A DNA stretch of 64,000 nt from Pseudolachnospira sp051055405 (GCF_051055405.1 NZ_CP167068.1:992001-1056000), one strand, 5' to 3'; shown: positions 8,941 to 17,077, numbered from the stretch's first letter. Notes: generated by a model not told the origin, from the letters alone. A program made the numbers and translations.

Positions 8941-9308
8941 GACGGGGAGATTGGTTCCTGATGGGGAGCGTGGCGCTGCTTGCCGGCGCCGCGCTTCTTT
9001 TGCTGCAGGCGACCAAGGAAGAGGGCGCGCAGGTGATTGTGGAAGTGGACGGGGTACAAAACGCTGTCTATTCGCTTTCGGAAGAAAGGACCGTAACCAT
9101 TGAGGGGATCGAGGGCGGCACCAATCAGCTGGTGATTGAGGGCGGAGCTGCTTCGGTAGTGGACGCCAGCTGTCCGGATCATCTTTGCGTGCATCAATCG
9201 AGTATTCGTTATCAGGGACAGACCATTGTCTGTCTGCCGAACCGGGTGGTTATCACGGTGGAGAATGGAGAAGAGGCAGAGATAGACGGTATGGTGGGTG
9301 CGCCATAG
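8937..9308 (+). CDS. NusG domain II-containing small membrane-anchored protein
   Basis: A 123-aa protein with an N-terminal hydrophobic helix (residues 6-23) and a C-terminal beta-rich domain recognised as the NusG_II family; CPDHLCVHQ and a late ICLPN-like stretch (IVCLPN) are typical. It is not the transcription factor NusG. The GTG start overlaps the copZ stop and gives MRRGDWFLMG. In related bacteria this family often precedes a Gx transporter, as here. Two cysteines in the CPDHLC segment could form a disulfide or bind a cofactor, which is inference. Function is unknown; membership in the copper operon may be only transcriptional. Confidence 0.75.
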   Translation: MRRGDWFLMGSVALLAGAALLLLQATKEEGAQVIVEVDGVQNAVYSLSEERTVTIEGIEGGTNQLVIEGGAASVVDASCPDHLCVHQSSIRYQGQTIVCLPNRVVITVENGEEAEIDGMVGAP

Positions 9309-9328
9309 ATTGCGGCAGGAGGAATTGG

Positions 9329-9820
9329 ATGACAGGAAAAAAGGTGGCGCAGTACGGCTTGCTGGTTGCGCTGGCCATGGTTCTCAGTTACATAGAAGCG
9401 CAGATGCCGGCATTTTTTGTAGTGCCAGGCATGAAATTGGGATTGACCAATGTGGTGGTTCTGGTGGCGCTGTATCGGATGAAGAGCAGGGATGCTCTGA
9501 TCATCAACGGTGTTCGGATTGTGCTGGTAGCCCTAACCTTTGGCAATACATTCAGCATGCTGTACAGCTTGGCAGGCGGAGTTCTCAGCTTTCTGGCAAT
9601 GCTGATCGGGAAGAGGTGTAAGGCTTTTAGCGTGGCGGGTGTCAGCGTACTGGGTGGGGTCGCCCACAATATTGGGCAGATTTTGGTGGCAGTAGCGGTA
9701 CTGGAAAATGGAAATCTAGCTTATTATCTTCCGTTTTTATTGATTTTTGGACTGGGAGCCGGCGTATTGACCGGCGTGTTGGGTGGTCAGCTGATTCGGC
9801 GGCTTCCGCACTTGAGTTGA
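9329..9820 (+). CDS. Gx transporter family membrane protein
   Basis: A 163-aa polytopic membrane protein of the family sometimes annotated as heptaprenyl diphosphate synthase component I, now called Gx transporter. About five hydrophobic helices are visible, with the conserved PGMKLGLTN segment and GGVAHNIGQ. The ATG at 9329 follows a GGAGGAATT site. It forms a pair with the preceding NusG-II gene. Family members resemble the substrate-binding units of ECF-type transporters; the substrate is not known. No terminator separates it clearly from the tRNA gene downstream. Confidence 0.75.
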   Translation: MTGKKVAQYGLLVALAMVLSYIEAQMPAFFVVPGMKLGLTNVVVLVALYRMKSRDALIINGVRIVLVALTFGNTFSMLYSLAGGVLSFLAMLIGKRCKAFSVAGVSVLGGVAHNIGQILVAVAVLENGNLAYYLPFLLIFGLGAGVLTGVLGGQLIRRLPHLS

Positions 9821-9949
9821 TAAAATATGGAAGAATAAGAGCGGAGAAAGATATGTTCCGGTGCGGTTCCCATGTAAGAAGTCCCTGCGATTATTGTCTG
9901 CGGCGGCTGGGTGTTCCGCTGAAACCACAAAATATTTTTAGAAAAGTGG

Positions 9950-9978
9950 TTGACATTTTAATAAACCTTGTATATAAT
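9950..9978 (+). promoter_or_regulatory. Promoter of tRNA-Glu
   Basis: Consensus TTGACA (9950-9955), 17-bp spacer, TATAAT (9973-9978). It lies 36 bp before the mature tRNA 5' end. Confidence 0.85.
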
Positions 9979-10014
9979 ATCATGTGTTCGCGGCTTGTAA
10001 AATGCGGACGAGAT

Positions 10015-10086
10015 GGTTCCTTGGTCAAGCGGTTAAGACGCCGCCCTCTCACGGCGGAAACAGGGGTTCGATTCCCCTAGGGACTG
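10015..10086 (+). tRNA. tRNA-Glu (CTC)
   Basis: Cloverleaf of 72 nt: acceptor GGTTCCT/AGGGACT with G-U pairs at the end, anticodon stem CCGCC/GGCGG, anticodon CTC at 10048-10050, T stem AGGGG/CCCCT with loop TTCGATT, discriminator G. No CCA is encoded. Confidence 0.95.
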
Positions 10087-10088
10087 GC

Positions 10089-10119
10089 AAAACGCTTCTC
10101 AAAATGAGAAGCGTTTTTT
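10089..10119 (+). terminator. Terminator of tRNA-Glu
   Basis: Perfect hairpin AACGCTTCTC / GAGAAGCGTT with a short A-rich loop followed by a T run, directly after the tRNA. Confidence 0.9.
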
Positions 10120-10164
10120 CTTTCCGTTCTAATTTTTTATCTGTCTTTTTGTTTGCTTTTTATC

Positions 10165-10193
10165 TTGTCACCGATTCTGTTTTATGTTAGAAT
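10165..10193 (+). promoter_or_regulatory. Promoter upstream of the SNF transporter
   Basis: TTGTCA (10165-10170), 17-bp spacer, TAGAAT (10188-10193). The predicted leader before the start codon is about 160 nt long and contains the hairpin listed next. Confidence 0.6.
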
Positions 10194-10220
10194 ACTCCCA
10201 AGGATGTGTTTTCAAATGTA

Positions 10221-10256
10221 AGGATTTCTTTGGCTGGGAATCCTTTCTTTTTTCCT
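10221..10256 (+). terminator. Terminator-like hairpin in the leader of the SNF transporter
   Basis: AAGGATT pairs with AATCCTT across a 12-nt loop and is followed by TCTTTTTT. An identical AAGGAT lies at about 10200-10205 and could pair with the same AATCCTT, so two exclusive folds are possible. This could be attenuation of the downstream gene or the end of a small RNA. Confidence 0.4.
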
Positions 10257-10360
10257 CCTTTTTCTTTTACACGTTAAAGCGTCTGCGCGTTGGCGTAAAA
10301 ATGAGCAAGGGATACATTTGAGAGACCGCCGAATTTTGTGAAAGTGAGAGGTAGAAAAAC

Positions 10361-11734
10361 ATGAAGGAAAGAGAGAGATTCTCCTCCCGGCTGGGATTTA
10401 TATTGATCTCCGCCGGCTGTGCAATCGGCTTAGGAAATGTTTGGCGATTCCCTTACATTACCGGACAATACGGCGGCGCCGCCTTCGTACTGGTCTATCT
10501 GCTGTTTTTGGTTATTTTGGGACTTCCGATTATGGTGGTGGAGTTTTCCATGGGGCGTGCCAGCAGAAAGTCCATTGCCTGCTGTTTTAAAGAATTGGAG
10601 CCAAAGGGTACCAAGTGGCATTGGTATGGTTATGCCGCTGTAATCGGTAACTATCTTTTGATGATGTTTTATACGACGGTCGGCGGATGGATGCTTTATT
10701 ATACGGTGAAAATGGCTGCCGGTTCCTTTGAAGGTATGAACGTTGGACAGGTAGGAGAAGCCTTCGCTCATCTGCAGGCTCAGCCAGGTTTGATAATTTT
10801 CTGGATGCTTTTGGTTTGCTTGATTGGCATTGGAATCTGCAGCTTGGGTCTGGTAAAAGGCGTGGAGCGGATTACCAAATGGATGATGGCGGCTCTTTTT
10901 GTTATCATGGCAGTCCTGTGTATTCACAGCTTTACTTTGGAGGGGGCCGCAGAAGGCTTGAAATTTTACCTGGTTCCGGACTTTTCCAGAATGGTAGAAG
11001 CAGGGCTTGGAGAAGCTCTCTATGCGGCGCTTGGACAGGCGTTCTTTACGCTTAGCATCGGCATGGGGTCGATGGTGATCTTTGGCAGCTACATTGGAAA
11101 AGAACGTTCGCTGACGGGCGAGGGAATTCGGATTGAAGTTTTGGATACCGTCGTTGCCTTGATGGCTGGTTTGATTATTTTTCCGGCTTGCTTCTCCTTG
11201 GGCGTGGATCCGGGGCAGGGACCTGGGCTGGTGTTCGTGACTCTGCCGAATATTTTTGCGCAGATGAGCGGCGGACGCCTCTGGGGAACTTTGTTCTTTA
11301 TTTTCATGAGCTTTGCGGCCTTGTCCACGATCATTGCAATCTTTGAAAATTTGATTGGATTTTCTATGGAATTGTGGGGATGGAATCGGAAAAAATCTGT
11401 ACTTACTCATTTGATCTTGATCCCTATTTTGTCTTTGCCTTGTGTCTTTGGATTTAATATTTGGAGCGGGATACAGCCGCTGGGAGCGGGAAGCTCGATC
11501 ATGGATCTGGAAGATTTTATTATCTCCAATAATCTATTGCCGCTGGGAAGCTGCCTTTACCTGTTGTTTATTACCAGAAAATGTGGCTGGGGCTGGAAGA
11601 ACTTTATTGCGGAAGCGGACGCGGGAAAAGGAATCAAATTCCCGCAGAAGACACGTTTCTACATGGCTTTCGTGCTGCCGATTATTATCCTTTTGATCTT
11701 TGTGGTCGGCTACTGGCAGAAATTCTTCGCATAA
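10361..11734 (+). CDS. Sodium-dependent transporter of the SNF (neurotransmitter:sodium symporter) family
   Basis: A 457-aa membrane protein with about 11 helices, usual for bacterial LeuT/MhsT-like members. The first helix carries the family motif GLGNVWRFPY (about residues 23-32), which forms part of the substrate and Na+ site. Members import amino acids, often tryptophan, tyrosine or other hydrophobic ones, driven by sodium; the substrate here cannot be read from sequence. It is a single-gene unit with its own promoter and a long leader, and a weak hairpin (11746-11775) separates it from the two-component genes. Confidence 0.9.
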   Translation: MKERERFSSRLGFILISAGCAIGLGNVWRFPYITGQYGGAAFVLVYLLFLVILGLPIMVVEFSMGRASRKSIACCFKELEPKGTKWHWYGYAAVIGNYLLMMFYTTVGGWMLYYTVKMAAGSFEGMNVGQVGEAFAHLQAQPGLIIFWMLLVCLIGIGICSLGLVKGVERITKWMMAALFVIMAVLCIHSFTLEGAAEGLKFYLVPDFSRMVEAGLGEALYAALGQAFFTLSIGMGSMVIFGSYIGKERSLTGEGIRIEVLDTVVALMAGLIIFPACFSLGVDPGQGPGLVFVTLPNIFAQMSGGRLWGTLFFIFMSFAALSTIIAIFENLIGFSMELWGWNRKKSVLTHLILIPILSLPCVFGFNIWSGIQPLGAGSSIMDLEDFIISNNLLPLGSCLYLLFITRKCGWGWKNFIAEADAGKGIKFPQKTRFYMAFVLPIIILLIFVVGYWQKFFA

Positions 11735-11745
11735 GAATGATTTTG

Positions 11746-11775
11746 GCGGCAGGGAAATCTCTGCCGCTTCTCTTT
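11746..11775 (+). terminator. Probable weak terminator after the SNF transporter
   Basis: GCGGCAG / CTGCCGC stem with an 8-nt loop followed by TTCTCTTT. The T run is imperfect, so read-through into the response regulator is possible. Confidence 0.5.
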
Positions 11776-11795
11776 GGACAATCGGAGGTGTCAGC

Positions 11796-12479
11796 GTGAA
11801 ATTATTATTGGTTGAAGACGAAAAGAGAATGGCCGAGGCGCTTTGCGAGCTTTTGCGTCTGGAAAAATATGAAGTCTGTCACTGCGCCGACGGTATTTCT
11901 GGACTAAAAGAGATAGAGAGCCGTATCTATGACGTAATTATTTTGGATATCATGCTGCCAGGGAAAAATGGGTTGGAAGTGGCTAGGGAAGCTAGAAAAA
12001 TGGGGATTCGCACGCCAATTTTAATGCTGACGGCAAGAGGCGAGCTCGACGATAAAGTGGAGGGGCTGGACAGTGGAGCAGACGATTACCTTACAAAACC
12101 TTTTATGACAAAGGAGTTGCTGGCGAGACTGAGGGCTCTTGGCAGGCGCAACATCCATTCCACAGATGGAACGCTGACATTTGGAGACATCATGCTTGAC
12201 ACGAATGCGGCAACTTTGATTTGTACTCTTACCGGTCAGAGCGTTCGTTTGAGTGAAAAGGAATATAACATCCTGGAATATTTGATCGCCAATCAAGGGA
12301 GAATTCTCACGAGAGAGCAGCTTGCCGTAAAGATCTGGGGGTTTGAAAACGAAGCGGAATACAACAAGGTGGAGGTATATATGTCCTTTACCCGTAAAAA
12401 ATTGATGTTTATAGGAGCAAAAACAGAGATTAAGGCAGTCAGGGGCCTTGGATATGAATTGAGGTGGGATCATGTTTAA
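11796..12479 (+). CDS. OmpR-family response regulator
   Basis: A 227-aa cytosolic regulator: receiver domain with acidic pocket ED near residues 7-8, phospho-acceptor Asp51 (ILDIMLPG), the conserved Thr (MLTARG) and Lys (YLTKPF), then a winged-helix DNA-binding domain from about residue 128 (LSEKEYNILEYL, ending GLGYELR). The GTG start at 11796 follows GGAGGTGTC. It overlaps the kinase gene by 8 bp. The next genes on the same strand (VTC, DUF4956, CotH) are its likely targets, because a TTCAAT direct repeat precedes their promoter. Confidence 0.93.
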   Translation: MKLLLVEDEKRMAEALCELLRLEKYEVCHCADGISGLKEIESRIYDVIILDIMLPGKNGLEVAREARKMGIRTPILMLTARGELDDKVEGLDSGADDYLTKPFMTKELLARLRALGRRNIHSTDGTLTFGDIMLDTNAATLICTLTGQSVRLSEKEYNILEYLIANQGRILTREQLAVKIWGFENEAEYNKVEVYMSFTRKKLMFIGAKTEIKAVRGLGYELRWDHV

Positions 12480-13713
12480 GAAATCCAGGAGGAAAATCGT
12501 AGCGGCAATCATGACGGTGCTGGTTCTCCTTTGGTTGGGTACACTCTGCGTCATCTATGGTTCCAGCTATTACGAGGTATTAACTCGTAACCGTGAGATG
12601 CTGAAGCGCCACGCAGAATTATATCTTTTGGAGCAGCAGCCGGTCAAGCCTTTTTCCCCAGGAAAACAGGAACCGGCGGGAGGGCCGCCTCGTCCGGAAA
12701 ATACGCCGGCCTTTCAACTGTCCACCTTTTATTCTGTCGCAATCGCCAAGGATGGGAAGGTACTTGAAATTCAAAATACCCAAACCGGCATTTATACAAA
12801 CCAAGAACTGGAAGAAATCGCCGGTGAGGTAATGAAGGAAAACAAGCCTACCGGCATAAAACACAATCTGGTGTACCATGTGGCGGATAAAGGTTTTTAT
12901 ACGCTAGTGGCATTTATGGATAATACGATCGTGCAGGAAAGCATGACGACGTTGTTTCGATATACGTTGATTTTTGGCGGACTGGCGATTGTGGCCTTGT
13001 TTTTCCTTGCAGTATATCTTGCAAAGAAAATTGTACAGCCGTTGGAGGAGAGCCACCAAAAGCAGAAACAATTCATATCCGACGCCGGTCATGAGTTAAA
13101 AACTCCGGTATCCATCGTCAGCGCCAATGCGGAACTCCTGGCAAGAGAAATCGGGGAAAATCAATGGCTAGGGAATATCCAGTATGAAAACGAACGGATG
13201 GGAATCCTGGTGGGCCAGTTATTGGAGCTTGCCCGTGCGGAGAGCGTCACGCCTCAAATGGAGATCGTAGATCTTGGCCGTCTAGTCAGCGGGGAGGCGC
13301 TGCCTTTTGAAAGTATTGTTTTTGAGAATGGTCGTACCCTTCGCTGCGAGATATCCGCTCCTCTGTGGATCAAGGGCAACGCCGTCCAGCTAAAACAGCT
13401 GACAGCCATTCTTTTGGACAATGCGCTGCAGCATGGGGAGGCTGGAACAGAAATCTTACTTACTTTGAAAAAGGAACGAAGTGCAGCGGCGCTTTCTGTG
13501 GTCAATGAAGGCGAGGCCATTCCGGATGAGCAAAAAAAACAGATGTTTGACCGATTTTACCGCATGGATACTGTCCGCAATGGGGAAGAAAAACACTATG
13601 GACTGGGCCTTGCGATTGCGAAGGCAATTGTGGATTCTCATGGCGGCAGCATTGATGTGCAGTGCGAGGATCACAAAGTGGAATTTCGGGTAATTCTTCC
13701 TCTGCAAAATTAA
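12472..13713 (+). CDS. Sensor histidine kinase, partner of the preceding regulator
   Basis: A 413-aa membrane kinase. Helix 1 is at about residues 9-28, an extracellular sensor of about 130 residues follows (Pro-rich near residues 60-80), and helix 2 is at about 160-185. A short linker leads to the DHp domain with phospho-acceptor His in DAGHELKTPVSI and the ATPase domain with N box (DNALQHG) and GLGLAIAK. No complete HAMP domain is evident. The sensor has no recognised fold, so the signal is unknown. It is translationally coupled to the regulator and lies 121 bp before the VTC gene. Confidence 0.92.
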   Translation: MFKKSRRKIVAAIMTVLVLLWLGTLCVIYGSSYYEVLTRNREMLKRHAELYLLEQQPVKPFSPGKQEPAGGPPRPENTPAFQLSTFYSVAIAKDGKVLEIQNTQTGIYTNQELEEIAGEVMKENKPTGIKHNLVYHVADKGFYTLVAFMDNTIVQESMTTLFRYTLIFGGLAIVALFFLAVYLAKKIVQPLEESHQKQKQFISDAGHELKTPVSIVSANAELLAREIGENQWLGNIQYENERMGILVGQLLELARAESVTPQMEIVDLGRLVSGEALPFESIVFENGRTLRCEISAPLWIKGNAVQLKQLTAILLDNALQHGEAGTEILLTLKKERSAAALSVVNEGEAIPDEQKKQMFDRFYRMDTVRNGEEKHYGLGLAIAKAIVDSHGGSIDVQCEDHKVEFRVILPLQN

Positions 13714-13768
13714 GCATGATCGGACTCTTTGCCTTCAAGCAGAAAAATTTGGGCATCGTCCAGGTATT

Positions 13769-13801
13769 TTCAATAAAACTTCAATCTTCCTTCTGTACAA
13801 T
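13769..13801 (+). promoter_or_regulatory. Candidate activator-dependent promoter of the VTC-DUF4956-CotH genes
   Basis: Two TTCAAT half-sites at 13769-13774 and 13780-13785 (11-bp period) lie exactly 10 bp before a TACAAT -10 box at 13796-13801. No good -35 hexamer is present. OmpR/PhoB-type regulators bind direct repeats of about 11 bp in this position and replace the -35 contact, so the upstream response regulator is the likely activator (inference). Confidence 0.5.
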
Positions 13802-13834
13802 GGAGACATTCCAGTACAGGAGGTTTCTTTTTTT

Positions 13835-14506
13835 ATGAAATACCGGCACGAATGGAAGCATGAGATCGAGCCGAGAGATCTGCTAATTTTAAGGCAGAGG
13901 CTTTTGGCGGTAGCCAGACAGGATCCACATGCGGCAAATGGAACATATGAAATAAGAAGTCTTTATTTTGACAATGCCAAGGATAAAGCTTTGCGGGAAA
14001 AAGTGGATGGGGTAAACCGGAGAGAGAAATTTCGGATTCGATATTACAATGGCGACACTTCTTTTTTGAAGCTGGAGAAAAAGAGCAAAATCGATGGTTT
14101 ATGCCGAAAGGACAGCGAAGTTCTGCAAAAAGAACAGGTGCAGTCTGTGATCGATCAAGACTACGGCTGGATGATGCAAAGCGGCATTCCTCTGGTAGAA
14201 GAGCTGTATACCAAGATCATCGGCCAGGGGCTTCGCCCGAAAACCATTGTGGAATATACGAGGGAACCTTTTCTATTTTCACCGGGAAATGTACGGGTTA
14301 CACTGGATTATCATATCCGGATGGGAATGAATGGAAAGGATTTTCTAAATCCATCCAGCGTTACGATTCCGGCAAGAAACGCCCCGATTATTTTGGAAGT
14401 GAAATGGGATGAATTTTTGCCGGATCTGATTCGGGACGCACTGCAGTTAGGAAACTGCCGGGTGGGGGCATTTTCCAAATATGCCGCTTGCAGAATTTAT
14501 GGTTAA
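13835..14506 (+). CDS. VTC-domain (polyphosphate polymerase-like) protein
   Basis: A 223-aa protein matching the VTC domain, named after the yeast vacuolar transporter chaperone whose Vtc4 subunit makes polyphosphate from ATP. Seen here: the N-terminal basic RHEWKHEI, an IRSLYFDN strand, REKFRIRYY, LKLEKKSKIDG and the late acidic ILEVKWDEFLP, all rich in the charged residues that line the VTC/CYTH-like tunnel. No membrane helix is present, so it is cytosolic or peripheral. Bacterial members usually adjoin DUF4956 and CotH genes, as here. Polyphosphate synthesis has to be shown; it may handle another nucleotide or polymer. AGGAGG lies about 11 bp upstream. Confidence 0.85.
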   Translation: MKYRHEWKHEIEPRDLLILRQRLLAVARQDPHAANGTYEIRSLYFDNAKDKALREKVDGVNRREKFRIRYYNGDTSFLKLEKKSKIDGLCRKDSEVLQKEQVQSVIDQDYGWMMQSGIPLVEELYTKIIGQGLRPKTIVEYTREPFLFSPGNVRVTLDYHIRMGMNGKDFLNPSSVTIPARNAPIILEVKWDEFLPDLIRDALQLGNCRVGAFSKYAACRIYG

Positions 14507-14537
14507 TGGATCAAAAATAAAAAAGGAGCAAATACAC

Positions 14538-15209
14538 ATGACTTTCGATGACATTTTTAAATCAAGCTTTCAAGAAAAGATTACCAGCGTCAGCCTTTTT
14601 GATATGGCGCTGGCGTTGACGCTGGCCTTTGGCATTGGACTATTTATCTTTTTTATCTACAAAAAGACCTACCAGGGCGTCATGTATTCTTCCAGCTTTG
14701 GTACAACCTTACTGGCACTTACCATGATCACCACGGTAGTGATTCTTGCAGTTACTTCGAACGTGGTGCTTTCTCTTGGTATGGTCGGAGCGCTTTCCAT
14801 TGTTCGTTTTCGGACGGCAATCAAAGAGCCTTTGGATATTGCGTTTCTCTTTTGGGCCATTGCCGCTGGAATCGTGCTGGCCGCGGGGATGATTCCTCTG
14901 GCGGTGATCGGCAGCGTGATCATCGGCATTGTCCTGCTGATATTTGTAAACAAGAAGCCCCATAGCAATCCCTATATTGTGGTGCTTTCCTGTGCGGATT
15001 CTGCCAGCGAAAAAGAGGCGGAAGCGTTTCTAGAAAAACAGGTTCGGAAATGCGTGGTAAAAAGCAAGACGGCGCAAAAGGGAGCAATCGAGGTGAATCT
15101 GGAGGTTCGTCTGGACAGTGACAGCACGGATTTTATCAACGCTTTGTCAGAAATAAGCGGCGTCCGCAGCGCTGTACTGGTGAGTTACAACGGCGATTAT
15201 ATGGGGTAA
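14538..15209 (+). CDS. DUF4956 family membrane protein
   Basis: A 223-aa protein with about four hydrophobic helices between residues 22 and 135 and a cytosolic C-terminal domain of about 85 residues that resembles a small alpha/beta regulatory fold. The family hallmark is VGALSIVRFRTAIKEPLD between helices. The ATG at 14538 has an AAAAGGAG site; the frame is open further upstream, but into the VTC gene. Function is unknown. Its constant neighbours are VTC and CotH proteins, suggesting it couples a cytosolic polymer activity to the cell surface (inference). Confidence 0.85.
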   Translation: MTFDDIFKSSFQEKITSVSLFDMALALTLAFGIGLFIFFIYKKTYQGVMYSSSFGTTLLALTMITTVVILAVTSNVVLSLGMVGALSIVRFRTAIKEPLDIAFLFWAIAAGIVLAAGMIPLAVIGSVIIGIVLLIFVNKKPHSNPYIVVLSCADSASEKEAEAFLEKQVRKCVVKSKTAQKGAIEVNLEVRLDSDSTDFINALSEISGVRSAVLVSYNGDYMG

Positions 15210-15219
15210 GGAGTAAGGA

Positions 15220-16986
15220 ATGTCGACGAGTAAGCATTTTGATAAGATTTGCTGTGTTGTTCTGGCGCTTACGCTGATTCTTACCGTTTGGTTTTTCTAT
15301 GCGGACCGTTTTGGTATCCAAAAGACGCCGTCCACAATGGGATATGAGAGCCGTTTATTTGACACTTCCCGTGTCCATACCATTGATATCGTCATGGATG
15401 ACTGGGATGAATTCATCGATAGCTGCATAACAGAGGAGTATGCGGTTTGCACGGTTTTGATCGACGGCGAGGCATATAGGAATGTTGCTATCCGCGCGAA
15501 AGGAAACACCTCTTTGACTCAGGTGGCTTCCTACGGGAACGACCGTTATAGCTTTAAGATCGAGTTTGATCACTACGACAGCGCGAAAACCTATTATGGC
15601 TTGGATAAGCTGTGTTTGAACAATATCATTCAGGACAATACCTATGTAAAGGATTATCTGACTTATCAGATGATGGCGGAAATCGGAGTAGCTTCCCCTT
15701 TATGCAGCTATGTGAACATTCTGGTAAACGGCGAAAACTGGGGATTGTATCTTGCGGTAGAAGGGGTGGAGGAAGCGTTTCTAGAACGCAATTACGGAAA
15801 GGATTACGGAGAGTTATATAAGCCGGACAGCATGAATATCGGCGGCGGCCGGGGCAATGGGAAAGACTTTGAGATGGACGCCTGGGAAGACTTTGAGCCA
15901 GACAGTGGTGAACGGCCAGAGGGAGAGTGGCCAGACGCGCCGCAGGGAGAATGGCCGGGGATGCAACAGGAAGGGCAAGAACCAGGAATGCCACCGGAAG
16001 GACAAAAGCCGGGAAATCTGCCGGAGGGGCAAAGGCCGGGGATGCCGTCAGAACGGCAAGAGATAGGAAGCCTGCCGGAGGGGCAGGAACCAGGAACATT
16101 TCCAAATAGAGGGGAACAGCCGGGGCAGGAAGGTCCGGGCGGTATGGGAAAGACAAGCGACGATGTGCTGCTTCGATATATCGACGATGATGCCCAGAGC
16201 TATGAAAATATTTTTGATCACGCGAAAACCAATGTGTCGGACAGCGATAAGGAGCGTTTGATCGAATCCCTTAAAAAGTTGAATAGCCGGGAAGCACTTA
16301 CGGAAGTGGTTGATATAGAGTCGGTGATCCGTTATTTTGTCGTGCACAATTTTGTCTTGAATTTTGACAGCTATACGGGTTCGATGATTCACAATTATTA
16401 TCTCTACGAAAAGAACGGTCAGATGTCAATGATTCCGTGGGATTACAATCTGGCGTTCGGCGGATTTTTATCCGCAAAAGACGCGGCCAGCCTGATCAAC
16501 TATCCCATTGATTCCCCGGTATCCGGAGGAAATGTGGAAGACCGGCCGATGATAGCCTGGATTTTTGCAGAGGAAGAATACACAGAACGTTATCATCAAT
16601 ATTTTTCCGAGTGGATTTCTTCCTATTTTAACAGTGGGGAATTTGCAGAAAAGATCGATTCGGTAAAAGCGTTGATTTCTCCCTATGTGGAAGCGGACCC
16701 TACTAAGTTTTGCACCTATGAGGAATTTGTAACGGGCATCGATACGTTAAAAGAGTTTTGCCTGCTCCGCGCAGAGAGTATAAAAGGCCAGCTGGACGGC
16801 ACCATTGGTTCAACCACGGAAACCCAGAGTGAGGCGACATGGATTGACGCGGGAGACCTGAATGTTTCCGATATGGGGGGAATGAATTCAGGTATGGGAG
16901 GAATGAAATCCGGTATGGGCGGTGAAAGGAATGGGAAGTTCGGCCAAAAGGAAAACAGCTCCCAGAATATGGAAGCTGTCCCGTAA
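15220..16986 (+). CDS. CotH kinase family protein with an inserted Pro/Gly/Glu repeat region
   Basis: A 588-aa protein with an N-terminal membrane anchor (about residues 10-29) and an extracellular CotH domain. CotH proteins are atypical kinases; Bacillus CotH phosphorylates a spore-coat protein. Family segments are IRAKGNTS, YGLDKLCLNN, NGENWGLYLAVEGV and the metal-binding MIPWDYNLAFGG. Between the two halves (about residues 228-308) lie some seven degenerate repeats of the form xPEGQxPG. The C-terminus carries SGMGGMKSGMGG-type repeats. It follows DUF4956 after 10 bp. The substrate is unknown; the acidic repeats or a partner polymer are candidates (inference). Confidence 0.88.
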   Translation: MSTSKHFDKICCVVLALTLILTVWFFYADRFGIQKTPSTMGYESRLFDTSRVHTIDIVMDDWDEFIDSCITEEYAVCTVLIDGEAYRNVAIRAKGNTSLTQVASYGNDRYSFKIEFDHYDSAKTYYGLDKLCLNNIIQDNTYVKDYLTYQMMAEIGVASPLCSYVNILVNGENWGLYLAVEGVEEAFLERNYGKDYGELYKPDSMNIGGGRGNGKDFEMDAWEDFEPDSGERPEGEWPDAPQGEWPGMQQEGQEPGMPPEGQKPGNLPEGQRPGMPSERQEIGSLPEGQEPGTFPNRGEQPGQEGPGGMGKTSDDVLLRYIDDDAQSYENIFDHAKTNVSDSDKERLIESLKKLNSREALTEVVDIESVIRYFVVHNFVLNFDSYTGSMIHNYYLYEKNGQMSMIPWDYNLAFGGFLSAKDAASLINYPIDSPVSGGNVEDRPMIAWIFAEEEYTERYHQYFSEWISSYFNSGEFAEKIDSVKALISPYVEADPTKFCTYEEFVTGIDTLKEFCLLRAESIKGQLDGTIGSTTETQSEATWIDAGDLNVSDMGGMNSGMGGMKSGMGGERNGKFGQKENSSQNMEAVP

Positions 16987-17003
16987 AATCTTCTATGATT
17001 TCG

Positions 17004-17077
17004 TCGAGGCGACAGGATTTGAACCTGCGACCTCTGCGTCCCGAACGCAGCGCTCTACCAAGCTGAGCCACACCTCG
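17004..17077 (-). tRNA. tRNA-Pro (CGG)
   Basis: On the minus strand: acceptor CGAGGTG/CGCCTCG, anticodon stem CTGCG/CGCAG with loop TTCGGGA (anticodon CGG), T loop TTCGAAT, discriminator A, no encoded CCA. It begins only 17 bp after the convergent CotH gene. Confidence 0.95.

Noticed and set aside
9817..10190. Short frames across the tRNA-Glu region
   Set aside because: They run through the promoter, the tRNA and its terminator.
10430..11410. A 326-codon open frame on the minus strand
   Set aside because: It is antisense to the SNF transporter, has a low-complexity composition and no family likeness; the plus-strand gene is certain.
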